A DNA stretch of 64,000 bases from the NCBI RefSeq assembly GCF_946151055.1, contig NZ_CAMGYZ010000002.1:1-64000 (forward strand), read 5' to 3'. Position numbers and translations under genes: made by a program. This DNA comes from Bacillus sp. Marseille-Q3570. Lineage in GTDB: Bacteria; Bacillota; Bacilli; Bacillales; Fictibacillaceae. The number at the start of each line of letters is the position of its first letter. Position 1 is the first letter of the stretch. This document shows positions 24,097 to 31,894 of this stretch, piece after piece. The notes beneath the pieces are model-generated. The model was not told the origin of the DNA. It worked only from the letters and a program-made list of their open reading frames with translations, and did not search any database.

Positions 24097-24642
24097 TTGA
24101 ATGAAAAGTTTAAAGAGATAAGAGATCGGATCATTGAGCAAAATTCAGAAAGTCAAACATTATACAGCATGCATAATACCCTCAAGCGTTTAATGTCCAT
24201 TATGTACTATTATGAAAAACCGATGACATTGGATGATATGGCAGCACTTCTGGGAATGAGTAAAGCAAGCATGAGCAATGCCGTCAGGGAACTGATTGAA
24301 ATCGGTCTGGTTAAGAAGGTTTGGATAAAAGGCGAACGTAAAGATATTTACAAGGTTGAAGAAGATAATTATGAAAGTTTCATCAAGTTCTTCTGTTACA
24401 ATTGGCGGAAACAGATAACCCCAAAGACCAGCTCCATGACAAGGTCGATCAGGGAATTGAAGCAATTGGCCGAAGAAGACGGTCTTGATGAAGAAACGAA
24501 AGATTTTATTCAGAAGGACCTCGAGAAGCTTTACGATGGTTTGGACTATCTTTCCTGGGTCAGTGGTGTAATTGAATTGTTTGAAACACATGAAATCTTT
24601 GACTATGTACCGAAGAAGGAAAGAAAGATCAATAACCGTTGA
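24097..24642 (+). CDS. GbsR/MarR-type transcriptional regulator
   Basis: A 181-residue regulator. The winged helix spans about 35-100 (MTLDDMAALLGMSKASMSNAVREL), followed by a helical C-terminal dimer domain typical of GbsR/OpuAR proteins of Bacillus. The TTG at 24097 follows AAAGGTG by 8 nt and gives the usual family length; an ATG at 24073 is the alternative. GbsR members sense choline, but the operon here lacks glycine-betaine genes, so another ligand is likely. It is the third gene after the promoter at 21063 and may act on the dyads there. Confidence 0.85.
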   Translation: MNEKFKEIRDRIIEQNSESQTLYSMHNTLKRLMSIMYYYEKPMTLDDMAALLGMSKASMSNAVRELIEIGLVKKVWIKGERKDIYKVEEDNYESFIKFFCYNWRKQITPKTSSMTRSIRELKQLAEEDGLDEETKDFIQKDLEKLYDGLDYLSWVSGVIELFETHEIFDYVPKKERKINNR

Positions 24643-24650
24643 TTTTAAGA

Positions 24651-24675
24651 GCACCTGGGACCCAGGTGCTTCTTT
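24651..24675 (+). terminator. Terminator after the GbsR-like gene
   Basis: GCACCTGGG and CCCAGGTGC form a perfect stem just after the stop, followed by TTCTTTATA. Confidence 0.85.
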
Positions 24676-24765
24676 ATATAAGAACGTTTGCTATCCCAAT
24701 TTAATGGTCATCCAAAATGAAGGGCAACTTAAATTGGTGACTGATTTACACGATCGTGAAGAATC

Positions 24766-24921
24766 ATGATGGATCGATATGCTGATTATCCAGTAATTTG
24801 TTATGGTGACAACTCTGTGCTGATCGACCCAGTTTACGATTTTCTCGAATCTTGGAGGACTACTTCCACCTTTTATCGAAGTGTTGCTTCAGTCAATTTT
24901 AAGGAGGAAGATATAAAATGA
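24766..24921 (+). CDS. Possible 51-codon ORF coupled to the VOC gene
   Basis: An open frame starts with ATGATG and ends in TGA overlapping the next ATG as ATGA, the arrangement of translational coupling. No good ribosome site precedes it and the protein (DYPVICYGDNSVLIDPVYDF in the middle) matches nothing I know. It could be a decayed gene fragment or chance. Confidence 0.25.
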   Translation: MMDRYADYPVICYGDNSVLIDPVYDFLESWRTTSTFYRSVASVNFKEEDIK

Positions 24922-25286
24922 GTCAATCCTTACTCAGTGAAATCCATTATTTCAGGATCCCTGTCAACGATTTGTCGGAGTCTGTCGCATGGTATACCGA
25001 ACGGCTCGGATTCACCTTGAGACATAATAATGGTGAATTGGCCGTAATGGCTTTGCAATCCGGTCCGCTATTCGTACTGGTGCAAGCAGATCGAGATTCC
25101 AGAGGGCATTTCACAATCAATGGACAGGCGGAATTTTCAGTCGGATTTACGACTGCAGATATTCAAGCATTGCACAATGACTTGGCTGACCAGGGCATTA
25201 AGGTTGATGAAATCCACGAGGATAATGGCCATTCTTATTTCCATTTCTTTGATCCAAGCGGCAACAAGCTTCAAGTACATAATTAA
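24918..25286 (+). CDS. VOC (glyoxalase/bleomycin-resistance) family protein
   Basis: A 122-residue single VOC unit of two paired beta-alpha-beta-beta-beta modules. It opens with IHYFRIPVNDLSESVAWYTERLGF and closes with FHFFDPSGNKLQVH. His near residue 9 and Glu positions could form a metal site, but catalysis is not certain. Such proteins act as dioxygenases, glyoxalases, or drug-binding proteins. GGAGG precedes the ATG. It converges with the EamA transporter 35 bp away. Confidence 0.85.
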   Translation: MSQSLLSEIHYFRIPVNDLSESVAWYTERLGFTLRHNNGELAVMALQSGPLFVLVQADRDSRGHFTINGQAEFSVGFTTADIQALHNDLADQGIKVDEIHEDNGHSYFHFFDPSGNKLQVHN

Positions 25287-25320
25287 TCGAAAAAAGAGTG
25301 AAACCAGTGCAGAATTGGGT

Positions 25321-26190
25321 TCACTCCTTTTGTTTCTCTACGGATTGGGTGGTTAACATCACGCCTCCAATGACAGCAAGAGCACCGATGATCTGCATAG
25401 CTGTGGGGTCTTCATCCAACCATAGATAAGCCCCGATCATCGTCACGACCGGAAGGAAATTCAAGAACACTGATGCTTGTGAGGCACTTAGTAGATGAAC
25501 CGCTTGATTATAAAACATCAACGCAATAAAAGATGGGAAGATCCCTAAATACAAAAGGCCAGACACATTAGGAACATCCAATAACGGAAGTCCGGCAATG
25601 AACCATTCTGCAATCACAATAGGCAATAAAATAATGACAGATATCACTGACATCATAAGCAATGTGCCATAGGTCGGGAAAAGGTGCATATATTGCTTCA
25701 CCTTGATGGAATAGAGTGCCCAGGACCCGATAGCTGCAATCATAATCGCGTCTCTAACATTCCAAGCCATTTTCGCGATTTGTAACAGCCTACCATCCAT
25801 CACGACCCATATTGCACCGATCAATGACATGACAACCCCTATCCACTGAATCCTCCTCAACCTTTCTTTCAATATGAAAGTACTCATTACGATCGTCACC
25901 ACTGGAATCACCGTTTCAAGTACGGATACATTCGTAGATGTAGTGAATTGTAACGCCCCATAAATGAAGGTATTAAAAAACGTGATCCCCGTTAAGGTCA
26001 TCACCAAAAAAGGCTTTCTATATTTCCAATATTCACTGCGAAATTCCCACGCTCCTCGTAACCCGATCGGTAGTAGCACTACAAAAGCTATCAACAATCG
26101 AAAAAAGGCAATCGTAAAGGGCGGCAGTTCATTGATCGCTTTACCGACAAGGATGTTCCCTGAAAAAAAGATGACGACGAATACTAACAA
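25321..26190 (-). CDS. EamA/DMT family permease
   Basis: About 289 residues with ten transmembrane helices in two EamA repeats (FFSGNILVGKAINELPPFTIAFFRLLIAF first; LGIFPSFIALMFYNQAVHLL second). This family exports amino acids or metabolites. The N-terminus is uncertain. The frame stays open with family-like residues (IYPYILLV) upstream of the TTG at 26190, but no ATG/GTG/TTG is available before a stop, and the AAGGGGG site is 22 nt away. A mutated start codon is possible. Confidence 0.8.
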   Translation of the reverse strand: MLVFVVIFFSGNILVGKAINELPPFTIAFFRLLIAFVVLLPIGLRGAWEFRSEYWKYRKPFLVMTLTGITFFNTFIYGALQFTTSTNVSVLETVIPVVTIVMSTFILKERLRRIQWIGVVMSLIGAIWVVMDGRLLQIAKMAWNVRDAIMIAAIGSWALYSIKVKQYMHLFPTYGTLLMMSVISVIILLPIVIAEWFIAGLPLLDVPNVSGLLYLGIFPSFIALMFYNQAVHLLSASQASVFLNFLPVVTMIGAYLWLDEDPTAMQIIGALAVIGGVMLTTQSVEKQKE

Positions 26191-26372
26191 TATGTAGGGA
26201 TATATACGATGACCCCCTTCTTACCTTTATAAATCAGCATTACATAATTCTTCTTTACCAACATCCCCCTCCATTAAACCTTATTTCCAATTTCATATCG
26301 ATCACAAAGGTATAGCCAATGTTTTTCTAGAAAAGGTAAAGCAGGTACTTTTTAAAAAAAGGAGCAGATAAA

Positions 26373-27338
26373 ATGATTACGATCCAGGATATACGAAAGG
26401 CACAAGAAAACATTCAGGATACCATCAATACCACCCCCATCCTTCAATCCGGACAGCTTTCGCAGCTATGCGGTAACCAGGTCTTTTTAAAGTGTGAACA
26501 CCTCCAAAAAACAGGCTCTTTCAAAATCCGGGGTGCGACAAACAAAGTGAAGCAGGTGATGAAGGAAGGGGCGGAATTAGTCACGGCTGCCTCTTCAGGA
26601 AACCACGGACAGGCGGTGTCTTTTATCGCCAAAAAGCTTGGTGTCCCAGCGACAATCGTGGTTCCGACAGATGTGAATCCATGTAAAATGAATGCCATTG
26701 AAGCGTATGACGGAAACATCGTGAAATGCGGGACCACCTCTGCAGAACGGCTCCCCAGAGCTGTTGAGATTGCAGAAGAACAAAAAGGCGTATTCATTCC
26801 TCCCTATGATGATCCTTATATCATGGCTGGACAGGGAACAACCGGCCTTGAAATCCTGGAACAAGTACAGGATGTGGATGCAGTCGTCATCCCGATCGGA
26901 GGTGGTGGGCTTATCTCTGGTATATTGACCTCCATCAAGGAGACCAACCCGAACATCAAGGTATATGGTGTTGAACCAGAAAGCGCGAATGATACCTTTT
27001 TATCGTTGAAAAACGGGCAGATCACTTCAATCAATCCAACTTCTACAATTGCGGACGGACTCCGTGCCACCCAACCGGGAGACATGACGTTCCCTATCAT
27101 GCAGAAATACTTGGACGATCTTGTTTTAGTAACCGATGAGGAAATCCGCCTTGCGTTCAGCTTTGTGATGGAACGGATGAAACAGACCATCGAACCATCG
27201 AGCGCGGTGACAGTCGCTGCTTTACTGAACAAAAAGCTCCCCCTTGAAGGAAAGAATGTCGTGACGGTGATATCCGGCGGAAACGTCGACCTTGCAAGGA
27301 TCAGTGATTTGGTGGTCGATACAGAAAGGGTATGTTGA
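26373..27338 (+). CDS. PLP-dependent threonine/serine dehydratase
   Basis: A 321-residue enzyme of fold type II. The PLP lysine lies in TGSFKIRGA (about residue 50). The phosphate/substrate loop is SSGNHGQAVS, and the glycine-rich phosphate-binding loop is IPIGGGGLISG (about 170-180). The length lacks the C-terminal ACT-like regulatory domain of biosynthetic IlvA. It therefore resembles catabolic threonine/serine dehydratases or serine racemases, giving 2-oxobutyrate or pyruvate plus ammonia. AAAGGAG precedes the ATG. Stand-alone gene. Confidence 0.9.
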   Translation: MITIQDIRKAQENIQDTINTTPILQSGQLSQLCGNQVFLKCEHLQKTGSFKIRGATNKVKQVMKEGAELVTAASSGNHGQAVSFIAKKLGVPATIVVPTDVNPCKMNAIEAYDGNIVKCGTTSAERLPRAVEIAEEQKGVFIPPYDDPYIMAGQGTTGLEILEQVQDVDAVVIPIGGGGLISGILTSIKETNPNIKVYGVEPESANDTFLSLKNGQITSINPTSTIADGLRATQPGDMTFPIMQKYLDDLVLVTDEEIRLAFSFVMERMKQTIEPSSAVTVAALLNKKLPLEGKNVVTVISGGNVDLARISDLVVDTERVC

Positions 27339-27419
27339 CTACTTTTTCATGAATAGTCCGCTCCTTTTTCAACAACACTAAAACAGCTTAGAAATTTTCG
27401 TCACTCAGGGGAGATTATC

Positions 27420-28625
27420 ATGTACAAAGTGTTCACTCATAATGATTTGGATGGTGTAGGCTGTGGCATCGTTGCCAAAATCGCATTCGGGGATGGTGTG
27501 GATGTCCGTTATAATTCAGTGATGGGGCTCGACTTCCAGGTGGAGCGATTTTTAGAACGGAAAGATGAGAAACAGAATAAAGGCACAACTGTATTCATCA
27601 CAGACCTATCTGTCAATAAAAAAAACGAAGAAGCGCTTGAGGCTTATGTAAAAGAAGGCGGTAAAGTACAACTGATCGATCATCATAAGACAGCCCTCCA
27701 TTTCAATGATTACGACTGGGGCCATGTGAAAGTGGAATATGACGACGGCCGACTGGCATGTGCCACTTCCCTTCTATATGGCTTTCTCGTACATCATCAA
27801 CTTCTGGAACCCTCCGCTGCTCTAGATGAATTTGTCGAGTTGGTCCGGCAATATGATACGTGGGAATGGGATCAGAATGATAACATTAAAGCAAAACAGC
27901 TGAATGATCTGTTCTTCATGGTGTCGATCGATGAGTTCGTCGAGAAGATGGTACCAAGACTTCAGCATATGGACCATTTTGAATACGATGAATTCGAGCA
28001 TAAGCTTCTCGAAATGGAAGAAGATAAGATTGAACGCTATATCAGAAGAAAAAAACGGGAACTCGTCCAAACGTTCGTCGGTGATTATTGTACAGGCATC
28101 GTCCATGCTGAATCCTATCACTCGGAGCTCGGTAACGAACTAGGTATGGCAAATCGTCATCTGGATTATATTACGATCCTGAACATGGGTGGCAAGAAAA
28201 TCAGTTTCCGGACAATCCATGAGGATGTCGATGTCTCAGCAGTTGCAGGTCTTTTCGGCGGGGGTGGCCATGCGAAAGCGGCTGGATGTTCTATGAACGA
28301 AGAATCCTACGACCTGTACGCCAGATCTGCTTTCATCATAGAACCGATGAGGCAAGACGCGTTCCGGAATCATTATAATCTGAAAGAAACAACCCAAGGC
28401 AGCTTGTTTGAAAACCGTAATGAAGATCGCCTGTTCGTTTATGAAGAAGAGCCGGCAAACTGGATCGTAGAACTCAATGGTGAACGAATCCAGTATCGGT
28501 TTCCGGATTTTGAAAAAGCAGAAAGATATGTCAAAAGGCAACATTCCGCCTGGCTCGCACGCGATGAGCATTATGTAGACTATTTGAGAGAGTTCATGTT
28601 GAACCAAAAGAAAGGAACTGACTGA
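27420..28625 (+). CDS. nrnB: DHH-DHHA1 phosphoesterase, oligoribonuclease NrnB
   Basis: A 401-residue enzyme. The DHH domain begins with THNDLDGVGCG (metal Asp residues, about 5-15), has ITDLSVNKK and QLIDHHKTA (the DHH motif, about 88-93). The DHHA1 domain carries GLFGGGGHAKAAGCSM (about 280-295), the nucleotide-binding GGGH signature. Length and domain order match Bacillus NrnB (YngD), which degrades short RNA oligomers in the cytosol. GGGGAG precedes the ATG. The stop codon lies inside the hairpin at 28614. Confidence 0.88.
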   Translation: MYKVFTHNDLDGVGCGIVAKIAFGDGVDVRYNSVMGLDFQVERFLERKDEKQNKGTTVFITDLSVNKKNEEALEAYVKEGGKVQLIDHHKTALHFNDYDWGHVKVEYDDGRLACATSLLYGFLVHHQLLEPSAALDEFVELVRQYDTWEWDQNDNIKAKQLNDLFFMVSIDEFVEKMVPRLQHMDHFEYDEFEHKLLEMEEDKIERYIRRKKRELVQTFVGDYCTGIVHAESYHSELGNELGMANRHLDYITILNMGGKKISFRTIHEDVDVSAVAGLFGGGGHAKAAGCSMNEESYDLYARSAFIIEPMRQDAFRNHYNLKETTQGSLFENRNEDRLFVYEEEPANWIVELNGERIQYRFPDFEKAERYVKRQHSAWLARDEHYVDYLREFMLNQKKGTD

Positions 28626-28639
28626 GAAGAGTCAGTTCC
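28614..28639. terminator. Hairpin between convergent nrnB and the AtuA operon
   Basis: GGAACTGACT pairs perfectly with AGTCAGTTCC. On the minus strand it is followed by TTTCTTTTGG, so it best serves the AtuA operon while overlapping the nrnB stop. Confidence 0.7.
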
Positions 28640-28656
28640 ATATACATTTCATCATT

Positions 28657-28962
28657 TCAAGTCGTCACTTCCATTTCAAGAAGAAAGGAACTTAAACTTT
28701 TCCCATGCCGATCAAGTGATAGGGAGCGGGTCACACCGCCACCTAGCGCGTTGGTCAAAACAAAGTTCAATGCTCCTAAGCTAGGTATTTCATAACGTAT
28801 GACTTCACCTTTCACGATACATTGAAACCACTCTTTTACTTTACTTGCTGTGATTTGTTCTTTCACCAATTCAAAGTCATCCATATTGTAAACAATCACC
28901 GAAATATTTGATATATTCCCCTTATCACCAGTTCTCGAATGGGCTACTTCCCGTAATTTCAA
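28657..28962 (-). CDS. AtuA C-terminal (ferredoxin-fold) domain as a separate subunit
   Basis: A 101-residue protein matching the C-terminal domain of AtuA-type proteins (EVAHSRTGDKGNISNISVIV at the start, NALGGGVTRSLSLDRHGKS near the end). In pseudomonads this domain is fused to the large AtuA part; here it is its own gene, 2 bp after the AtuA stop. The TTG start uses a GAGGAGGT ribosome site formed by the last codons of AtuA, so translation is coupled. Biochemical role unknown. Confidence 0.82.
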   Translation of the reverse strand: MKLREVAHSRTGDKGNISNISVIVYNMDDFELVKEQITASKVKEWFQCIVKGEVIRYEIPSLGALNFVLTNALGGGVTRSLSLDRHGKSLSSFLLEMEVTT

Positions 28963-28964
28963 TG

Positions 28965-30317
28965 CTATACCTCCTCATAGGTTATTTTGGTTTCGATATT
29001 CTCTGCTGGTATAAGGATCGAAGCAATTGAAACGATTTCATTTACACTTATCCGTACGCCACCACCACCAGCAGGACCATTCGTATATAAAGCTTCTACT
29101 TCATTCCCGATTTTAATAGCCTCTTCTTTCAACGTTGTTCTGCCAGCAACCCGTAACCGGACTTCATTATAACTGGGTTCCTTTCCAGATAAGTCCGAGA
29201 CATTCGTGTGGAAAAGCGAATTGACCCCAATATGATCGATTTTCAATTCTTGAAAAGATAAGTCGGTATGTTGGATCCTCTTTTTGACGATATCCCCTGC
29301 TAATCGGGCTCTTTCAAGTGCTCCAGATCCTCCGTAACTTATTTCTGCTTCAACGATATAACAATCCTTATACCCTATGCTTGTTTTATAATATCCGCTT
29401 TTTTCTTTGCCTGTCGCTCCAGTGATCAACACCTTGTCAGGCTCGATTTCTTTTACAGTGACCTGTGAAAAATCTGCATTGACATCAGGTGTCATATAAT
29501 TTGAAGGATCGTGTATTTCGTATAGAATTTGTTCTTTGACAGTTTCTGTGGTAACTTTGCCACCTGTTCCTGTAAGCTTTGTAATGATGATGTCGCCATT
29601 CCCAAATACTTCACCGATCGGGAATCCAACGTTCCATAGGTCCGGTACGTCTTTATACCCTGGTTCAGCGAAATATCCTCCTGTTACTTGAGCCCCGCAT
29701 TCAAGCAAATGACCTGCTAATGTCGCTTTTCCGAGCATGTCATAATCGTCTGTTTCCCATCCAAACTCATATAATAAAGGGCCGATGACTAATGAGGGAT
29801 CTGTCACTCTTCCTGTAATGACGATATCTGCCCCATTCTGAAGAGCTTGTTGGATCCCCTCAGCTCCTAAATAGACATTGGCGGAAATGATCTCTCCGTG
29901 TATTTCCGATAGTTTATTTCCATATTCTAATGTGGTGAAATTTTCATACTCATCAATGTCTGTAAAAATATCATCTCCTAAAACAGCTGCGATTTTTAAA
30001 TCCGTTATCCCTAGACGTACTGCTAGATCTTTAACCAATCTTGCTGCTGATAATGGATTTGCTGCACCCATATTCGTAATTACTTTCACCTGTTTTTCAG
30101 TACAGATCGGCAGGACTTTTTCCATGCGGTACTCAAGTAATTCATTGAAACCTTTATCAGGATCCACTAACTTTTGTTGTTGCGCGAGTGCAATGGTCCT
30201 CTCAGCCAGACATTCGAAAATGATGTAATCGATGTCACCTTTTTGCATTATATCTAAAGCTGGTTCAATTCGATCTCCACTATAACCTGCCCCTCCACCA
30301 ATTCTTATCTTCTTCAT
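28965..30317 (-). CDS. AtuA family protein (DUF1446, acyclic terpene utilisation-type)
   Basis: A 450-residue protein. It begins MKKIRIGGGAGYSGDRIEPA, the family signature, with TNMGAANPLSAARL (about 85-98) and VITGRVTDPSLVIGPL (about 170-185). In Pseudomonas, AtuA belongs to citronellol/geraniol breakdown, but homologues occur in many acid-catabolic loci. The ATG at 30317 is preferred over a GTG at 30326. Co-transcription with a CitMHS transporter and sigma-54 control suggests use of an organic acid; the substrate is unknown. Confidence 0.88.
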   Translation of the reverse strand: MKKIRIGGGAGYSGDRIEPALDIMQKGDIDYIIFECLAERTIALAQQQKLVDPDKGFNELLEYRMEKVLPICTEKQVKVITNMGAANPLSAARLVKDLAVRLGITDLKIAAVLGDDIFTDIDEYENFTTLEYGNKLSEIHGEIISANVYLGAEGIQQALQNGADIVITGRVTDPSLVIGPLLYEFGWETDDYDMLGKATLAGHLLECGAQVTGGYFAEPGYKDVPDLWNVGFPIGEVFGNGDIIITKLTGTGGKVTTETVKEQILYEIHDPSNYMTPDVNADFSQVTVKEIEPDKVLITGATGKEKSGYYKTSIGYKDCYIVEAEISYGGSGALERARLAGDIVKKRIQHTDLSFQELKIDHIGVNSLFHTNVSDLSGKEPSYNEVRLRVAGRTTLKEEAIKIGNEVEALYTNGPAGGGGVRISVNEIVSIASILIPAENIETKITYEEV

Positions 30318-30336
30318 CCTATCCACACCCTTTATG

Positions 30337-31623
30337 TCAGATAACTCTTATGATCAAAGCAACGACCGTCATGACAATCGTAGTTCCGAACGCCCATTTG
30401 AAGATGAACTTTTGATGATCACCTAATTCAACATTAGCTAGACCGACCAATAAAAATGTTGATGCAGTTAAAGGACTTAATGGAAATCCTGTAGTCATTT
30501 GGCCCAATATCCCCGCCCTGGCGATTTCTACTGGGGCAACCCCATACGCACTTGCGGTTTCACTAAGGACTGGTAATACACCGAAATAAAATGCGTCTGG
30601 TGTGAATAACAAACTGAATGGCATACTTGTGATTGCGACAATCACACCCATGATATTACCCATACTTTGAGGGATAAGGGCAACAAGTGAATTCGCCATT
30701 TCTTCGATCATCCCAGTACCATTTAAAATTCCAGTGAATATTCCAGCCGCAAAGATGATCGAAACAACAGTAATCATCCCAAATGCTTGCGTCTTTATTT
30801 GGTTTTGCTGATCATCAGGCTTCGGATAATTCACCAGGAGAGCAACTGCGAATGCTACCATGAAGACAATCGGTAAAGGTAGCCATACTTTAATAAGGGC
30901 AATAATGGTAATAATGGTCAGTACCAGGTTGAACCAGAATAATTTCGGCCTTCTCATCCCTTTCTCTTCATCTGTCAGTTCATGATGGAAATCATATTGG
31001 ATATCCTTGATACCTACACGTTTCCTCTCCTTTTTACCCATCATATAAGCTGCGAAAAGGACCCAGAGCAAGCCTGCGATCATCGCTGGTATAAGAGGGT
31101 TGAAAATTTCTTCCGGGGTCAACTCCAATGCACTTGCTGCACGTGCAGTCGGACCACCCCACGGAACCATGTTCATTGTCCCAGCTCCTAATGCCACCAT
31201 ACCTGCTAAAACCAGCCTACTCATACCCATTTTGTCATATAAAGGCAATAGAGCTGGAATCGTGATCAAAAAGGTTGAAGCCCCAGATCCATCTAAATGC
31301 GTCAGCATTGCAATGACTGCTGTCCCTATGACTATTTTCAGGGGATCGCCTTTGACAAGTTTAAGGACATTACGGATCACCGGGTCAAATAATCCTGCAT
31401 TGTTCATCACACCAAAATAGAGAATGGCAAATCCCAGCATGATCCCTGTTGGTGCCACACCTGTGATTCCTTCTAGCATCAAGGTTCCCAACTCTGCACC
31501 AAACCCACCGATTAAGGCGAATATCATAGGAACAAGGATCAGTGCAACAATGACTGAGACTCTTTTTGTCAAAATCAGTGCTAAAAAAATGAAAATCGTT
31601 AAAAACCCAAGTAACGCAATCAT
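30337..31623 (-). CDS. CitMHS-type organic acid:cation symporter
   Basis: A 428-residue membrane protein with about 11-12 helices. It begins IALLGFLTIFIFLALILTKRVSVIVALI and carries MLTHLDGSGASTFLITIPALLP and VPWGGPTARAASAL, conserved in citrate-Mg:H+ and related symporters. It would import a di- or tricarboxylate. GGAGGAAGATGT precedes the ATG. It is the first gene downstream of the sigma-54 promoter at 31723. Confidence 0.88.
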   Translation of the reverse strand: MIALLGFLTIFIFLALILTKRVSVIVALILVPMIFALIGGFGAELGTLMLEGITGVAPTGIMLGFAILYFGVMNNAGLFDPVIRNVLKLVKGDPLKIVIGTAVIAMLTHLDGSGASTFLITIPALLPLYDKMGMSRLVLAGMVALGAGTMNMVPWGGPTARAASALELTPEEIFNPLIPAMIAGLLWVLFAAYMMGKKERKRVGIKDIQYDFHHELTDEEKGMRRPKLFWFNLVLTIITIIALIKVWLPLPIVFMVAFAVALLVNYPKPDDQQNQIKTQAFGMITVVSIIFAAGIFTGILNGTGMIEEMANSLVALIPQSMGNIMGVIVAITSMPFSLLFTPDAFYFGVLPVLSETASAYGVAPVEIARAGILGQMTTGFPLSPLTASTFLLVGLANVELGDHQKFIFKWAFGTTIVMTVVALIIRVI

Positions 31624-31722
31624 ACATCTTCCTCCTAACCCATCTTTTATTGATAACGCTTACAATTTCACTGATTGGATACTGCTCCTCCTTTTTTATA
31701 AATGGATTCACTCTATAATGAT

Positions 31723-31738
31723 GCAAGAAATATGCCAA
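31723..31738 (-). promoter_or_regulatory. Sigma-54 (-24/-12) promoter of the CitMHS-AtuA operon
   Basis: Minus-strand TGGCATATTTCTTGCA has GG and GC ten bases apart, about 100 bp before the transporter ATG. Confidence 0.88.
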
Positions 31739-31765
31739 TTTAAAAACCCTCATGTATGAGGGTTT
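31739..31765 (-). terminator. Terminator of the sigma-54 regulator gene
   Basis: AAACCCTCAT and ATGAGGGTTT form a perfect 10-bp stem with a 2-nt centre, then T's on the minus strand. It separates the regulator from the promoter just downstream. The dyad could double as a binding site. Confidence 0.65.
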
Positions 31766-31788
31766 CAACTGTATTCCACATTCATATT

Positions 31789-31894
31789 TTCTAAAGAGTT
31801 AGAACTTTCAAAATGCATCAACCATGATGATTTATGTCTGGATGCCAACTGAGAGGGTTTCTAATAATTTAGAATGAATTCCAACATATTAGAA
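31789..31894. promoter_or_regulatory. Candidate enhancer: three TTCTAA-N4-TTAGAA dyads
   Basis: TTCTAAAGAGTTAGAA at 31789-31804, TTCTAATAATTTAGAA at 31859-31874 and TTCCAACATATTAGAA at 31879-31894. The last two are 20 bp apart, two helical turns. They lie 50-155 bp upstream of the -24 element, the usual place for activator sites. Confidence 0.75.

Noticed and set aside
26191-26372. T-box or riboswitch before the dehydratase gene
   Set aside because: I looked for the T-box GGTGGTACCGCG core and paired stems and saw none.
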